Below the pieces are notes generated by a model that searched no databases, was not told the origin of the DNA, and saw only the letters and a program-made list of their open reading frames with translations. From positions 5,580,001 to 5,644,000 of the forward strand of contig NZ_CP192599.1 of assembly GCF_050632385.1 (NCBI RefSeq): DNA of 64,000 bases, given 5' to 3'. Numbering within the stretch: the first letter of the stretch is position 1; every line of letters begins with the position of its first letter. Source of the DNA: Humitalea sp050632385. Its GTDB lineage: Bacteria; Pseudomonadota; Alphaproteobacteria; Acetobacterales; Acetobacteraceae. The position numbers and the translations under genes are program-made. Shown in pieces: positions 1 through 8,539 of the stretch.

Positions 1-1241
1 ATGTCGAGCACTGACCGTCTCAGCGGGGTGAGGGTCGCGTCCTTGATGTCGGCATCGTAGATAGAGACACCTCCCTCCGGGATTGCGTGCCGCGGCCCAA
101 GAGGGTCGTGTTTCGGCGAGTAGATGGCTTGCCGGAGATGAACCGGGCGGCCCAGCTTGATGTTATGGGCCTTCAGCATGCCCTCCGCCTTGCGGAGGGC
201 ATGGACGTCGTTCGAGAAGAAGATGACCGGGGGGCGCCTGCCTGGTGCCGCAGCCAGACTGACTAGAAGATCGTTCAGTCCCTGTTCCCAGGTATCTCGA
301 ATTGGTCGCAGAATATTGGAGTGTAGGTTGACCAAGACCGCAAAGAGGCCATGGTCAGCAAATCGCCGGGTTGAAATCAAGGTCCTCTGTAGCGTCGCCT
401 TGTCGCTGAGAGGGAGGCCGAACACGCAATGCGGAGCAAGGCTAGGGTCGCCGAGCTTGGGGAAATGTTGGGCGAGGGTATCGCCATTCTTCTTATTAGG
501 CCTCGCGCGCGTGAAGCGGATCACCCGTCGCAAGATCTGACCCGGCTCCGGCTTGTACGAGCCTTTACCCGAAAATCGCGTCTTCGAATCCTGCACGGCG
601 GGATCCCAGGAGAATGCGATCGTCGTCTCTCGTAATGACGGGCTTTCGTTGGATTTGCGACCGCCTTCAGTCTCCAGAAGCGCGCCCACCAACATGGAAA
701 CCCTTGCCGCAGTGTAATGCTCAAGGCCGTCGTTACCGCAGATCGAGTTGTCCAGTTGCCCAGACGCGACCTGCCTACCCAGGGCCTGTAGTGACACGGG
801 ATCTACGAGATATCCGAGCGTCGGCGCCATAGAACCTTCACTAGTCTCCGTTCCCGCCCTCCATGGCCACATCCCCAGTGTGCAATAACTGTAGCGGCCG
901 CTGGCTTCTGCTTCCCGCAAGGCAATGGCAACTGCGACAGAACCATCGCAGCACCGTTCTGGCCAGGAAAGCATGCTGCGATCTCTTCCGTCTTTGGCCG
1001 CCGCCAAGATCAGATTTACTATCGAAAGGCTGGCCTCCGGCCGTTTCCAGTCCTTGGCGTCGTCGGAGCGTGATGCATACCGAATCGCGACAGGTTTAAT
1101 GCTCAAAGGGCGACTAATTTCCTCCAGTTTTTTCCTTGCACTGGAGGCGTTCAGCAGCTCGCGCTTACGAGCGGCCTGAGCCGCTTCGGCCTCGGCTCCA
1201 TGAGTGTTCTTGGAGTCGGGCGCTTGCGGAGGGCGGGGCAT
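1..1241 (-). CDS. Unknown island protein, C-terminus beyond the left edge
   Basis: Reading the minus strand from an ATG at 1241 gives an open frame of 413 codons that reaches base 1 without a stop, so the gene is truncated only by the window edge. The start is supported by AGGAG six bases upstream and by a good promoter at 1265-1293. The product is soluble with no signal peptide or membrane helix. The first 40 residues are charged and Ala/Glu-rich; the rest mixes Trp-rich stretches (WPERCCDG, LGMWPWRAG) with an apparent Rossmann-like strand near the end (PPVIFFSNDVHALRKAEG). I do not recognise the family. Base composition is less GC-rich than the core genes further right, which fits acquisition with the island. 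Its position in a recombinase island makes a defence or mobile-element role possible, but nothing in the residues proves that. Confidence 0.8.
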   Translation of the reverse strand, partial: MPRPPQAPDSKNTHGAEAEAAQAARKRELLNASSARKKLEEISRPLSIKPVAIRYASRSDDAKDWKRPEASLSIVNLILAAAKDGRDRSMLSWPERCCDGSVAVAIALREAEASGRYSYCTLGMWPWRAGTETSEGSMAPTLGYLVDPVSLQALGRQVASGQLDNSICGNDGLEHYTAARVSMLVGALLETEGGRKSNESPSLRETTIAFSWDPAVQDSKTRFSGKGSYKPEPGQILRRVIRFTRARPNKKNGDTLAQHFPKLGDPSLAPHCVFGLPLSDKATLQRTLISTRRFADHGLFAVLVNLHSNILRPIRDTWEQGLNDLLVSLAAAPGRRPPVIFFSNDVHALRKAEGMLKAHNIKLGRPVHLRQAIYSPKHDPLGPRHAIPEGGVSIYDADIKDATLTPLRRSVLD

Positions 1242-1264
1242 TTATTCTCCTGGCCTGGAGCAAC

Positions 1265-1293
1265 ATTACGATCAAATTACAAAAATTTGTCAA
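1265..1293 (-). promoter_or_regulatory. Sigma-70-type promoter of the left-edge gene
   Basis: On the minus strand TTGACA (1288-1293) is followed after exactly 17 bases by CGTAAT (1265-1270). A transcript would begin near 1258, leaving a short leader with AGGAG before the ATG at 1241. The spacer is strongly AT-rich (AATTTTTGTAATTTGAT), unusual for this genome. A perfect -35 box and ideal spacing make this one of the clearest promoters in the window. Confidence 0.7.
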
Positions 1294-1935
1294 CCTCTCG
1301 ATCATGCTTCAGCTCTTATGGATTTTGATCGGAGGGGGGCGCCAAGGCTAAGCTATGACTCACACCGATGAGCATCGGCGGCTCACCCCGTCCGAGCCGA
1401 CGCCGTTCGCTGGGACTTTACCGTTGAGGAGTTTCGTGGGCCGGAGCGTCGCAGGAACTGGCCTCGCGGGCGGGCTTTTGGGAACTGTTGACGAATTGCG
1501 ACCACGCAGCCCACAGAAGTGTTCGCTCTGGAAGTGCCGATTTCGGGCGAGTGGTATTCCAATCAGAGCAAGTACCTACCGCGATGAAACGGGCCTTTGA
1601 CCTCGATTTTGAGTTCCGGACTAAATCGGCCAAGTCATGAGGTCCGGAGAGAAGTGGCCTCCGGAGAGTGATTTTCGGGCGTCTCCGCGTCGGGCTCAAC
1701 AAGTCTGCCCCGAAAACCCCAGGAAGCCTGCCACTGAGAGGGCCGGTCGGTCAGGTGGAGAGTACTGCTCGCATGTGAACTGGCGGAGGCGGTGCGACTC
1801 GGCATAAGCGGTCTCCAGGCTGGAGCCTTGGAGACCGGCGGCCGCCGGAGCCTCGCCGCCGAGGTGCGCCAGCGTTTCCCTTGAGTCCCATCCGCCTTTC
1901 CGGATATGTTGCCGGAAATCAAGTTGGGGCGTCCC
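1294..1935. other. Stretch without a convincing gene; contains a hairpin
   Basis: About 640 bases between the left-edge gene and the toxin-antitoxin pair. All frames are short or have atypical amino-acid use. One interrupted plus-strand frame near 1400-1480 reads VEEFRGPERRRNW before a stop and could be a decayed remnant, but I cannot assign it. A stem-loop lies at 1810-1836 (GGTCTCC pairing with GGAGACC around an inner GGC/GCC stem), about 100 bases before the antitoxin start. The direct repeat TCCGGAGAG occurs twice near 1650-1670. Confidence 0.4.
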
Positions 1936-2232
1936 ATGCCTGTGAAGTCCACACCCAAGCCGCCATCCGCCGTCGCTGAGCACCGTCGTCGCCTGCGCTC
2001 CCGCGGCCTGCAGCGCATCGAGGTGCAAGTGCGCGGCGAGGATGCGCCTCTCGTCCGAGCGGTGGCGGCGGCGCTTACCGACCCCGACCAGGCTGGCGAG
2101 GCGCGTGTCCTGCTCCGACGTCGCTTCGGGCCGGTGCCGACGCGCAGCCTGAAAGACTTGCTTGCCGCGGCGCCGCTGGACGACATCGACCTCACCCGGT
2201 CCCGCGATACGGGGCGTGCAGTCGACCTTTGA
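1936..2232 (+). CDS. Antitoxin of a VapBC-type pair (putative)
   Basis: A 98-residue basic protein immediately upstream of, and overlapping, a PIN-domain toxin gene, which is why it is read as the antitoxin. The N-terminal half (AEHRRRLRSRGLQRIEVQV) resembles the short DNA-binding antitoxins with an R/G turn followed by a beta strand. The C-terminal half is Ala/Leu-rich and probably wraps the toxin. I place the start at MPVKST (ATG 1936); an in-frame ATG ten codons earlier at 1906 is possible. Its TGA stop overlaps the toxin start by four bases (TTGA), implying translational coupling so that antitoxin is made first. The exact antitoxin family is not certain. Confidence 0.65.
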   Translation: MPVKSTPKPPSAVAEHRRRLRSRGLQRIEVQVRGEDAPLVRAVAAALTDPDQAGEARVLLRRRFGPVPTRSLKDLLAAAPLDDIDLTRSRDTGRAVDL

Positions 2233-2651
2233 CCTGGCTCGTCGACACCAACATCATCTCTGAGATCCGGAAGGGCCCGCGCTGCCATCTTGGCGTCGCC
2301 TCCTGGTGGGCAGCGGTCGAGGATCGAGACCTATTTCTCAGCGTCTTGACGCTGGGCGAGATCCGCAGAGGGATCGAGGGCATCCGCCATCGGGATCCGG
2401 CGAAGGCAGCCACTCTGGAACGCTGGCTCCGCGACGTTTCCGAGTCCTTCGGAGCGCGCATCATCGGCGTGGATCCGGCGGTGGCCGACGCATGGGGGCG
2501 ATTGTCAGCCGTACGATCCGTTCCTGTCATTGATGCCCTGCTGGCCGCGACGGCGCAGGTGCACGACCTAGTTCTCGTCACCCGCAATACGACTGATGTC
2601 AGCGGGCTCGGAGTGCGGACGTTGAACCCGTTCGACGAAGCGCAGGCGTAG
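2229..2651 (+). CDS. vapC: PIN-domain ribonuclease toxin, VapC/FitB-like
   Basis: A 140-residue PIN-domain protein. It opens with the canonical LVDTNIISE acidic motif, has a central Glu in TLGEIRRGI, and a C-terminal pair of acidic positions around PVIDALLAATA and LVTRNTTD. Together these form the Mg-binding site of VapC/FitB RNases, which inhibit translation by cutting tRNA or rRNA. Length is typical. The start is TTG at 2229, embedded in the antitoxin stop codon, because there is no upstream ATG or GTG in frame and the first motif follows at once. The pair sits in an accessory island, where such modules often stabilise the element. Confidence 0.85.
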   Translation: MTWLVDTNIISEIRKGPRCHLGVASWWAAVEDRDLFLSVLTLGEIRRGIEGIRHRDPAKAATLERWLRDVSESFGARIIGVDPAVADAWGRLSAVRSVPVIDALLAATAQVHDLVLVTRNTTDVSGLGVRTLNPFDEAQA

Positions 2652-2663
2652 GGCAACCGACCG

Positions 2664-3197
2664 ATGCCGGACCGCACAAATGATCAGCCGCAGGCGAAGC
2701 GGCGTCCTGCAAGATCAAAGGCCCAGGTCCGGCCAACGACTGAGTTCTATGTTATCCAGATCGATCGCTGGGATTGGAGCTTCAGCTTCGGCGTGAATCC
2801 GAGCCGCAAGCATTTCCCTGAGCCATACTCCGATTATCGCCATCTGGAGGTCCATGGCCGGCTCCTTCGGCCGAAGGCAGCGAAGGCCGAGATGGCTGGC
2901 CTCACCTTTCTGCCTCGGTTGAATCTGGACCTCGCAGCCGTGGCGGACCTCCCTTCATCCATGGAGCCGAGAGCTGTTGGGAGTGCTCATGTCCGCGCGG
3001 GTGCATTCCAGGGTCTGCTGTCGATGTCGCACGACGTGTTGGCTCCCCTCCTTACAGCTCTGGCTGCAGGACAGCTCCGCTATGTGACGCTGGATGGCGA
3101 GCCGCTCTTCCGCGGTCAGGCGACGATTCGCCGCTTCAGCTTCCAGTCTGCCTACGATCCTGATGACCTGCCCGCCGAGGCCGGCCGTGCTCGATAA
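2664..3197 (+). CDS. Unknown island protein upstream of HTH-like protein
   Basis: A 177-residue soluble protein beginning 12 bases after vapC. The N-terminus is basic and disordered; from about residue 30 it has a beta-rich pattern (EFYVIQIDRWDWSFSFGV, YRHLEVHGRLL) and ends with TLDGEPLFRGQATIRRFSF. I do not recognise a family. Its 3' end overlaps the next gene by 35 bases in another frame, so the two are probably co-translated and functionally linked. Codon use looks coding throughout. No catalytic motif is evident. Confidence 0.6.
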   Translation: MPDRTNDQPQAKRRPARSKAQVRPTTEFYVIQIDRWDWSFSFGVNPSRKHFPEPYSDYRHLEVHGRLLRPKAAKAEMAGLTFLPRLNLDLAAVADLPSSMEPRAVGSAHVRAGAFQGLLSMSHDVLAPLLTALAAGQLRYVTLDGEPLFRGQATIRRFSFQSAYDPDDLPAEAGRAR

Positions 3198-4512
3198 CCC
3201 GCCGACAGCCGTGAACGGAGGCGCGCCTCTGACGCGGCGCGAACTATACGACCTCGTTTGGGCGAAGCCGATGATGCACGTCGCGGCCCAGTTCGTTGTG
3301 ACCGGCACGGGCTTGGCGAAGATCTGTGATCGGTACGCCATCCCCACCCCGCCGCGCGGCTACTGGGCGAAGCTCCAGCACGGGAAGAAGGTGAAACAGG
3401 AGCCCTTCGTCGAGGTGGAAGATCCAAGACTGCAGACACTGGTGATCCACGCAGGAGCATGGCGCCTGCCCGATGAGGTACGAGAAGTCATCCAGCACGC
3501 GAAGGCGCGCCAGGCGGAACGCCAGCGTCCACCGCCCACTCCACCTGAGAAATCACCAGAGCCGGATATCGCACCCGCGCCGCCGTGGCCGGTCGCGGAT
3601 GTCCACCCGCTCCTTCGTCGCACCGCGCAAGCGCTGCGGAAGGATAAGCCGAACGCGGACGGAGCGATCCAGGCCACCGGCGAGGGCATGGCCGGCGTCG
3701 TCGTTGGCAGGGAGGCCGTCGAGCGTGCGATCTACATTCTCGACGCATTGGTCCGCTCTCTCGTGGAGCGCGGCCTTCCGCCGACCATGGCTGGTGACGG
3801 GATGCGCGTTGAACGCGGCAAAGACTCGGCGACGATCGCGACGTCTGAGCGCATCCGGCGTGAGAAGCACATTCCGACGCCCGAGGAACTGGCCGCGGAG
3901 GAGCGGCGCAAGAAGCGATTGGAGCGATACTACGCCACGCGTCGAACGTGGGATGGGCCAGCGCCTTTGGATCTCTACGCGCAGGCCTACCCGGCGATCG
4001 ACACCATCCGGACCGGCGACCTGGTACTGCAGATCCAGGGCTGGGGGGATGGCGTCCGACGGACATGGGCAGACGGCCGAACCCAACGGCTCGACCGAAT
4101 GGTCGAAGATGTGGCTACCGGGCTCGAGGCGATCCTGGCCGCGCGTCGGCTGCAGCGGGAGGAGCGAGAGGAACGGGAGCGGCGCTACCAGGAAAGGGCG
4201 AGGCGTCACGCCTGGGCCCGCCAGCGAGCGGAGCGCGAGAAGAAGCGCGAAGCCTTCCTCGACCAGTTCATGGAGCTGCGACAGGAGGTAGATGCACTGG
4301 AGGCGTGGCTCGCGCGGACAGGACCGACGTCCGAGTTGGCGGGATCACACGCCCGCCTGATTGGCTGGGCTACGGCGAGGTTGGAAACGCTCCGCCAGCG
4401 CCTCGAACCCGACCAGATCAGTGCGGCGCTCGATGCGGACAAGCTCTTTCCGGAACCCGACGAACTACACGACGATCTGGGCGAGCCCGATGAGCCGTTA
4501 AGCTGGCGGTGA
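3163..4512 (+). CDS. Unknown protein with N-terminal HTH-like segment and coiled coil
   Basis: A protein of about 449 residues. After a short leader it carries LTRRELYDLVWAKPM followed by GLAKICDRYAIPTPPRGYWA, a helix-turn-helix-like module seen at the N-terminus of many uncharacterised alphaproteobacterial island proteins. The middle is Pro-rich (about residues 110-140), then a mixed alpha/beta region. About residues 325-400 form a highly charged Arg/Glu coiled coil (EEREERERRYQERARR). I chose ATG 3163 (MTCPPRP) because the preceding 23 codons lie wholly inside the upstream gene; GTG 3211 is an alternative. It overlaps the 2664-3197 gene. Function is unknown; DNA or RNA binding is plausible from the HTH and charge. 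Confidence 0.65.
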   Translation: MTCPPRPAVLDNPPTAVNGGAPLTRRELYDLVWAKPMMHVAAQFVVTGTGLAKICDRYAIPTPPRGYWAKLQHGKKVKQEPFVEVEDPRLQTLVIHAGAWRLPDEVREVIQHAKARQAERQRPPPTPPEKSPEPDIAPAPPWPVADVHPLLRRTAQALRKDKPNADGAIQATGEGMAGVVVGREAVERAIYILDALVRSLVERGLPPTMAGDGMRVERGKDSATIATSERIRREKHIPTPEELAAEERRKKRLERYYATRRTWDGPAPLDLYAQAYPAIDTIRTGDLVLQIQGWGDGVRRTWADGRTQRLDRMVEDVATGLEAILAARRLQREEREERERRYQERARRHAWARQRAEREKKREAFLDQFMELRQEVDALEAWLARTGPTSELAGSHARLIGWATARLETLRQRLEPDQISAALDADKLFPEPDELHDDLGEPDEPLSWR

Positions 4513-4776
4513 CTGAAGCTATTGCGAAGACCCTCCGGATGACCCAGAGCTAGACAGCGCATTTGCGTTGCAAGACGGGATTTCAGTTCTCGATACAGCT
4601 CGCTGGGATCTGTCATTCTCGCACGCAATCGATTCGGGGATCCCGACGCCGTATGTCCGCTTCCGTCCTACCAGCCGCCCGGAGCGCATCTAGCGAATGA
4701 AATGCGCTGGGTTTCAAACCGTTGCTCCCGCGTCGACGCTGTAAACAGGGCGGTGCCCACCACAGGATCAGTATCG

Positions 4777-4986
4777 ACACGCCAGGCTGCGCGGCCGATC
4801 CGCGCCCACGAGGGGACCGTCATCGCCGAGGCCTCCAACCAGCGCTGGGCCTCCGATGGCTTCGAGATCCCATGCTGGAACGGCGAGATCGTCCGCGTCG
4901 CCTTTGCCATCGACACCCACGACCGCGAAATCATGGCCTGGGTCGGGACGTGCGGCGGCGGCATCAGCGGCGAGATGAGGGATTCG
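4777..4986 (+). pseudogene. IS3-family transposase remnant (rve core fragment)
   Basis: About 70 codons match the start of the integrase catalytic core of IS3-family (IS2-like) OrfB: HEGTVIAEASNQRWASDGFE, then CWNGEIVRVAFAIDTHDREI, then GISGEMRD. The first catalytic Asp (SDGFE) is present, but the second Asp and the Glu are missing because similarity stops near 4986. The flanking frame up to 5190 is unrelated. The preceding 4513-4776 contains neither the rest of the transposase nor any other gene that I can see. No terminal inverted repeats are evident. It is a dead fragment and a sign of past insertions. Confidence 0.75.
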
Positions 4987-5190
4987 AACCGAAGCCACGT
5001 TGGCGGGAGCTCGCTCAATTGCGTTCTCGTGCGGGCGGCCAGTTCCCGCTCGACTTCCTCTTTGCCGCAAGCATTGCTGTCCACGACGGCAGGATGGGAA
5101 AGGCCCCCTGCCAACACACCCCGCCGGACGCCGGGGTTGCGGTCGTGGGGGCGCTGCCATGGGGGCAGGGCACCCCGGAGAGCCATCCCG

Positions 5191-5772
5191 ATGACCCGAA
5201 CCACCTCCACCCTCACGGTTGCCCAGCTGCTGGTGCTGACCAACGCCCGGCAGCACCCGGACCTCATGATCCTGCCGTTACCAGCCAGCCTACGCGCGCG
5301 CGGTGCTAGCCAGCACCGCCTCCTCGCATCCCTGCTGACACGCGGTCTCGTGGCCGAACAGCCGAACGACGATCCGACGCGCAGCTGGCGCAACGGCGAC
5401 CAGGGCCAGCACCATGCGCTGCGTCTGACCGAGGCTGGCATTTGCGCCGCCGGGAGCGTGGTCGCGCCCGCAGCACCGATCCCCGAGATGCCAATTGACC
5501 AGATTAGCAGGCCACCGGAACCGGGACAGGCTCCTACGCCGCCCACTTCGGCCCAAGGCGCGTCTCGTCCCGGTGGCAAGCTCGGCCAGATCCTGGACGC
5601 CGTTGCCGCGGGGCAGGGGGCCACTCTGGTCGATCTGATAGCCCTGACGGGCTGGCAGCCGCACACCACCCGCGCGGCCCTGACTCGGCTCCGCCAGCGC
5701 GGCTTCGCCCTGCGCCTGGTCGCGGAGGGCGGGCAGAAAGCTTATCGGCTCACCTCGACAGAGGCGATCTGA
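5191..5772 (+). CDS. DUF3489 domain protein
   Basis: A 193-residue protein. The C-terminal 65 residues (GGKLGQILDAVAAGQGATLV through TGWQPHTTRAALTRLRQRG) match DUF3489, a small winged-helix-like domain. The N-terminal part (LTVAQLLVLTNARQHPDLM) is the usual partner segment with a second predicted winged-helix fold. The start is ATG 5191 (MTRTTSTL); the frame is open further upstream only because of read-through of the transposase remnant. It is followed at four bases by a DUF2924 gene and then a serine recombinase, a trio that recurs in alphaproteobacterial mobile elements. DNA-binding control of the recombinase is a reasonable inference, not shown. Confidence 0.8.
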   Translation: MTRTTSTLTVAQLLVLTNARQHPDLMILPLPASLRARGASQHRLLASLLTRGLVAEQPNDDPTRSWRNGDQGQHHALRLTEAGICAAGSVVAPAAPIPEMPIDQISRPPEPGQAPTPPTSAQGASRPGGKLGQILDAVAAGQGATLVDLIALTGWQPHTTRAALTRLRQRGFALRLVAEGGQKAYRLTSTEAI

Positions 5773-5776
5773 GCCC

Positions 5777-6280
5777 ATGCACTACTCTCGCAAGGGCAAG
5801 GCTGGCGACCTCGACGTCCAGCTGGCTGCCTTGGATCAGCATGATGTGGCGCAACTCCGCGCCGAATGGCAGCGGCTCTATCGCGCCATCCCCGCCGTCC
5901 GGATCAGCCGTGACCTGCTGATCCGTGGCATCGCACATCGGCTGCAGGAGGCTGCCATGGGCGGCCTCTCACCCCGCCTGCAACGCCAGTTGGCTTCTGT
6001 TATGGCGGCAAACGGCAAGGAGGGCGGCGGCGCGATTCCGCCGACCACGACCCGCCTCAAACCCGGCACCACCCTCGTCCGGGCCTGGCACGGGCAGACG
6101 CACACCATCCAGGTCCTGCCGGATGGCTTCGAGCACCAGGGCCAGCGCTACGCCTCGCTGTCCCACATCGCCAAGGTCATCACCGGCGCCCATTGGTCCG
6201 GGCCGCGGTTCTTCGGTCTAGGGGCGCGACCCGCCCCACCGCGCGGTGGTGGGGGAGTGGCCCATGCGCAGTCCCGGTAA
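5777..6280 (+). CDS. DUF2924 domain protein
   Basis: A 167-residue protein of the DUF2924 family. The N-terminal helical part contains DLLIRGIAHRLQEAAMGGLS, and the C-terminal half has the typical beta-rich signature PGTTLVRAWHGQTHTIQVL, followed by YASLSHIAKVITGAHWSGP, which resembles the RAMA-type fold often seen in restriction or mobile-element proteins. It begins four bases after the DUF3489 stop and its 3' end overlaps the recombinase start by 17 bases, indicating one transcription unit. Family members almost always precede a large serine recombinase; the biochemical role is not established. Confidence 0.85.
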   Translation: MHYSRKGKAGDLDVQLAALDQHDVAQLRAEWQRLYRAIPAVRISRDLLIRGIAHRLQEAAMGGLSPRLQRQLASVMAANGKEGGGAIPPTTTRLKPGTTLVRAWHGQTHTIQVLPDGFEHQGQRYASLSHIAKVITGAHWSGPRFFGLGARPAPPRGGGGVAHAQSR

Positions 6281-7988
6281 GGCAAGCGGCGCGCGTCCCG
6301 GCGCGACCAAGTGTTGCGCCATTTACACCCGAAAGTCTTCTGAGGAAGGCTTGGAGCAGGCCTTCAACTCCTTGGACGCTCAGCGCGAGGCCTGTGAGGC
6401 CTATATCCGCAGCCAACGTCACGAGGGCTGGGTGCTGGTGCCGACCTTCTACGATGATGGAGGTATTTCCGGCGGCACCCTCGAACGTCCCGCGTTGCGG
6501 CAGCTGCTCGCCGACATCCGTACCCGAAAGGTCGACCTCGTGGTGGTCTATAAGGTGGATCGGCTGACCCGGTCGCTGGCCGACTTTGCCAAGATCGTCG
6601 ACGTCTTCGACGCCCACCAGGCGAGCTTCGTGTCGGTAACCCAGCAGTTCAACACCACCACCAGCATGGGCCGACTCACCCTGAACATGCTGCTCTCCTT
6701 TGCCCAGTTCGAGCGAGAGGTCACGGGTGAGCGGATTCGCGACAAGGTCGCCGCCTCCAAACGCAAGGGAATGTGGATGGGGGGCACCGTGCCGCTCGGA
6801 TACGATGTCCAGGATCGCAAGCTGGTCGTGAATGAGGCCGAAGCCGAAACCGTCCAGCACATCTATCGCCGCTATCTCGAACTGGGGTCTGTGCGGGTGC
6901 TGCAGGAGCAGCTGGCCAGTGAGGGCATCCGCAGCAAGCTCCGCCCAGCCGCCATGGCCAAGATGCGTGGGGGACGGCGGCTGGAGCGAGGCGCGCTTTA
7001 TCTGATCCTGCAGAACCGGCTGTATCGCGGAGAAGTCCATCATCAGGGCAAGAGCTATCCTGGCGAGCATCCCGCCATCATCGATGCGGAGCTGTGGGAG
7101 GCGGTGCAGCAGCACCTGGCGGCGAACCGCGCGGCGCAAAGCTCCGGCCGTCGGGCTCAGAACCCGAGTCTACTGGCAGGGCTGGTGCAGGATGAGGCAG
7201 GCGGCCGGCTGGTGCCGACGCATGCGGTGAAGGGCGATCGACGGTATCGCTACTACGTCTCGAAGCCGGCCGCGTCCGACGAACAGGAGGTTGATCGCAC
7301 AGCCATCCGCGTCCCGGCGGGCGATTTGGACCGGGTGGTGGCGGATCGGGTGCGGGAGCTCCTGGCCGATCGTGGCGATGTCTTCCAACTGATCAGCCGC
7401 GCCACGACAGACGGCCTGGAGCAGCGGCGGCTCCTCGATGCTGCGGCAAATCTGGCGGGCGCTTGGACAGAGCAGCCAGTCAGCAGCCGGCGGGCAATCC
7501 TGCAACGGCTGCTGGCCAAGGTCGTGGTGCAGCCGGAGCAGGTCGAGCTCCATTTGCATCCTGGCCAGCTGACGCAGCTGCTCGCAGGCAAGCCAGACGG
7601 CTCGCCAGTAGAGATCGACCCGCCCCCGATCATCATCGCCGTCCCGATCACGCTCAAGCGAGCCGGTCTGGAGATGCGGCTGGTCATCGATGGTGCGGGC
7701 TTTGGGCCGGAGCCCGATCGGACCTTGATCCGACTGATTGCCCGCGCTCAGGCGATGCGGGACAGGATGCTGGCCGAGGCCATCGGCATCAATGAATTGG
7801 CCCAACGGGAGGGGGTGACCAGCTCCTACGCCTCGCGCATCGTTCGGCTCGGGTTTCTCGCCCCCGACCTCGTCGCGGCTATTCTCGAGGGACGTCAGCC
7901 GCTTGGGCTGACTGCGAACAAGCTGATGCAGGACAGCCGTCTGCCGGTTACATGGACTGAGCAGAGAGTCGCCCTCGGATTTCACTGA
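6264..7988 (+). CDS. Large serine recombinase (site-specific integrase)
   Basis: A 574-residue recombinase. The N-terminal resolvase domain (about residues 15-160) has the catalytic Ser in YTRKSSEEG, the Arg-rich VVYKVDRLTRSLADF, and FAQFEREVTGERIRDK ahead of the long E helix. A recombinase domain follows (RGALYLILQNRLYRGE). No Cys-rich zinc ribbon is seen; instead the C-terminus carries an extra HTH (INELAQREGVTSSYASRIVR) common in the alphaproteobacterial DUF2924-linked subfamily. The start chosen is ATG 6264, with GTG 6246 possible. It is the last island gene before the tRNA-Ser gene, so it is probably the enzyme that mobilised the island. The following 290 bases (7989-8278) contain no gene, only an inverted repeat (GAGACGG/CCGTCTC). 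Confidence 0.93.
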   Translation: MRSPGKASGARPGATKCCAIYTRKSSEEGLEQAFNSLDAQREACEAYIRSQRHEGWVLVPTFYDDGGISGGTLERPALRQLLADIRTRKVDLVVVYKVDRLTRSLADFAKIVDVFDAHQASFVSVTQQFNTTTSMGRLTLNMLLSFAQFEREVTGERIRDKVAASKRKGMWMGGTVPLGYDVQDRKLVVNEAEAETVQHIYRRYLELGSVRVLQEQLASEGIRSKLRPAAMAKMRGGRRLERGALYLILQNRLYRGEVHHQGKSYPGEHPAIIDAELWEAVQQHLAANRAAQSSGRRAQNPSLLAGLVQDEAGGRLVPTHAVKGDRRYRYYVSKPAASDEQEVDRTAIRVPAGDLDRVVADRVRELLADRGDVFQLISRATTDGLEQRRLLDAAANLAGAWTEQPVSSRRAILQRLLAKVVVQPEQVELHLHPGQLTQLLAGKPDGSPVEIDPPPIIIAVPITLKRAGLEMRLVIDGAGFGPEPDRTLIRLIARAQAMRDRMLAEAIGINELAQREGVTSSYASRIVRLGFLAPDLVAAILEGRQPLGLTANKLMQDSRLPVTWTEQRVALGFH

Positions 7989-8276
7989 CGCCGCACACGC
8001 CTACCGCACGCAAAGAACAGGCTCCGCCAGTCGGCGGGGCCCGTCTCGCTTGTGGCCGGCCGCAATCCAGTACGCACCAGCGCTACTGCCGCACGAGAAC
8101 GGGTACTACGGAAAAGGGGCCTGTGAGACGGCGGGCCAATCTGGCGCCCGAATCGGGGAGTAAGACCGTCTCTCATGTCAGGTTCGGCGCAAGCCATTCG
8201 CGGAAGTCCGCAGGAAACCGCCAGTTTCCGAGGCCAGGGCGGAGAGAAGATAAGAGAGTAAAATCAATAAGATGTG

Positions 8277-8368
<92 letters not shown>

Positions 8369-8379
8369 GGACCGCGACG

Positions 8380-8408
8380 CCTATATAAGCCTCTGGCGCC
8401 GGGCGCAA
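8380..8408 (-). promoter_or_regulatory. Probable promoter of tRNA-Ser
   Basis: On the minus strand TTGCGC (8403-8408) is separated by 17 bases from TATAGG (8380-8385), inside the run TATATAGG. Transcription would start a few bases before the tRNA 5' end at 8368. It matches consensus moderately well. Confidence 0.5.
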
Positions 8409-8423
8409 CGCGGCGTCACGGCG

Positions 8424-8452
8424 TTGACTCATCCCGTCGCGCCCCCTAGATA
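8424..8452 (+). promoter_or_regulatory. Sigma-70-type promoter of rplU-rpmA
   Basis: TTGACT (8424-8429) and TAGATA (8447-8452) are separated by exactly 17 bases, about 90 bases upstream of rplU. This is the clear candidate for driving the ribosomal-protein operon. The resulting leader (about 80 nt) is GC-rich and could fold, but I see no specific ribosomal-protein binding structure. Confidence 0.65.
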
Positions 8453-8539
8453 CCCGGCCTCGGTCCGGGGGGCACCCCGCGGCCGCCCTATCCCTTGGCC
8501 GCGCGCCGGCCCGCAGCACGAGAGTTCCGGGGCACCCCC

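Noticed and set aside
1635..2288. Minus-strand frames of 110-217 codons over the toxin-antitoxin start
   Set aside because: They overlap the well-supported antitoxin and PIN gene and are Arg/Ser-rich without a family match.
4206..4628. Minus-strand frame of 140 codons at the end of the HTH-like gene
   Set aside because: Mostly antisense to the charged coiled coil of the plus-strand gene; no ribosome site or family pattern.
4980..4995. GGGATTCGAACC resembling a T-arm, possible second tRNA or att copy
   Set aside because: Only about 12 bases match; there is no acceptor stem or anticodon arm around it, and it lies at the end of the transposase remnant.
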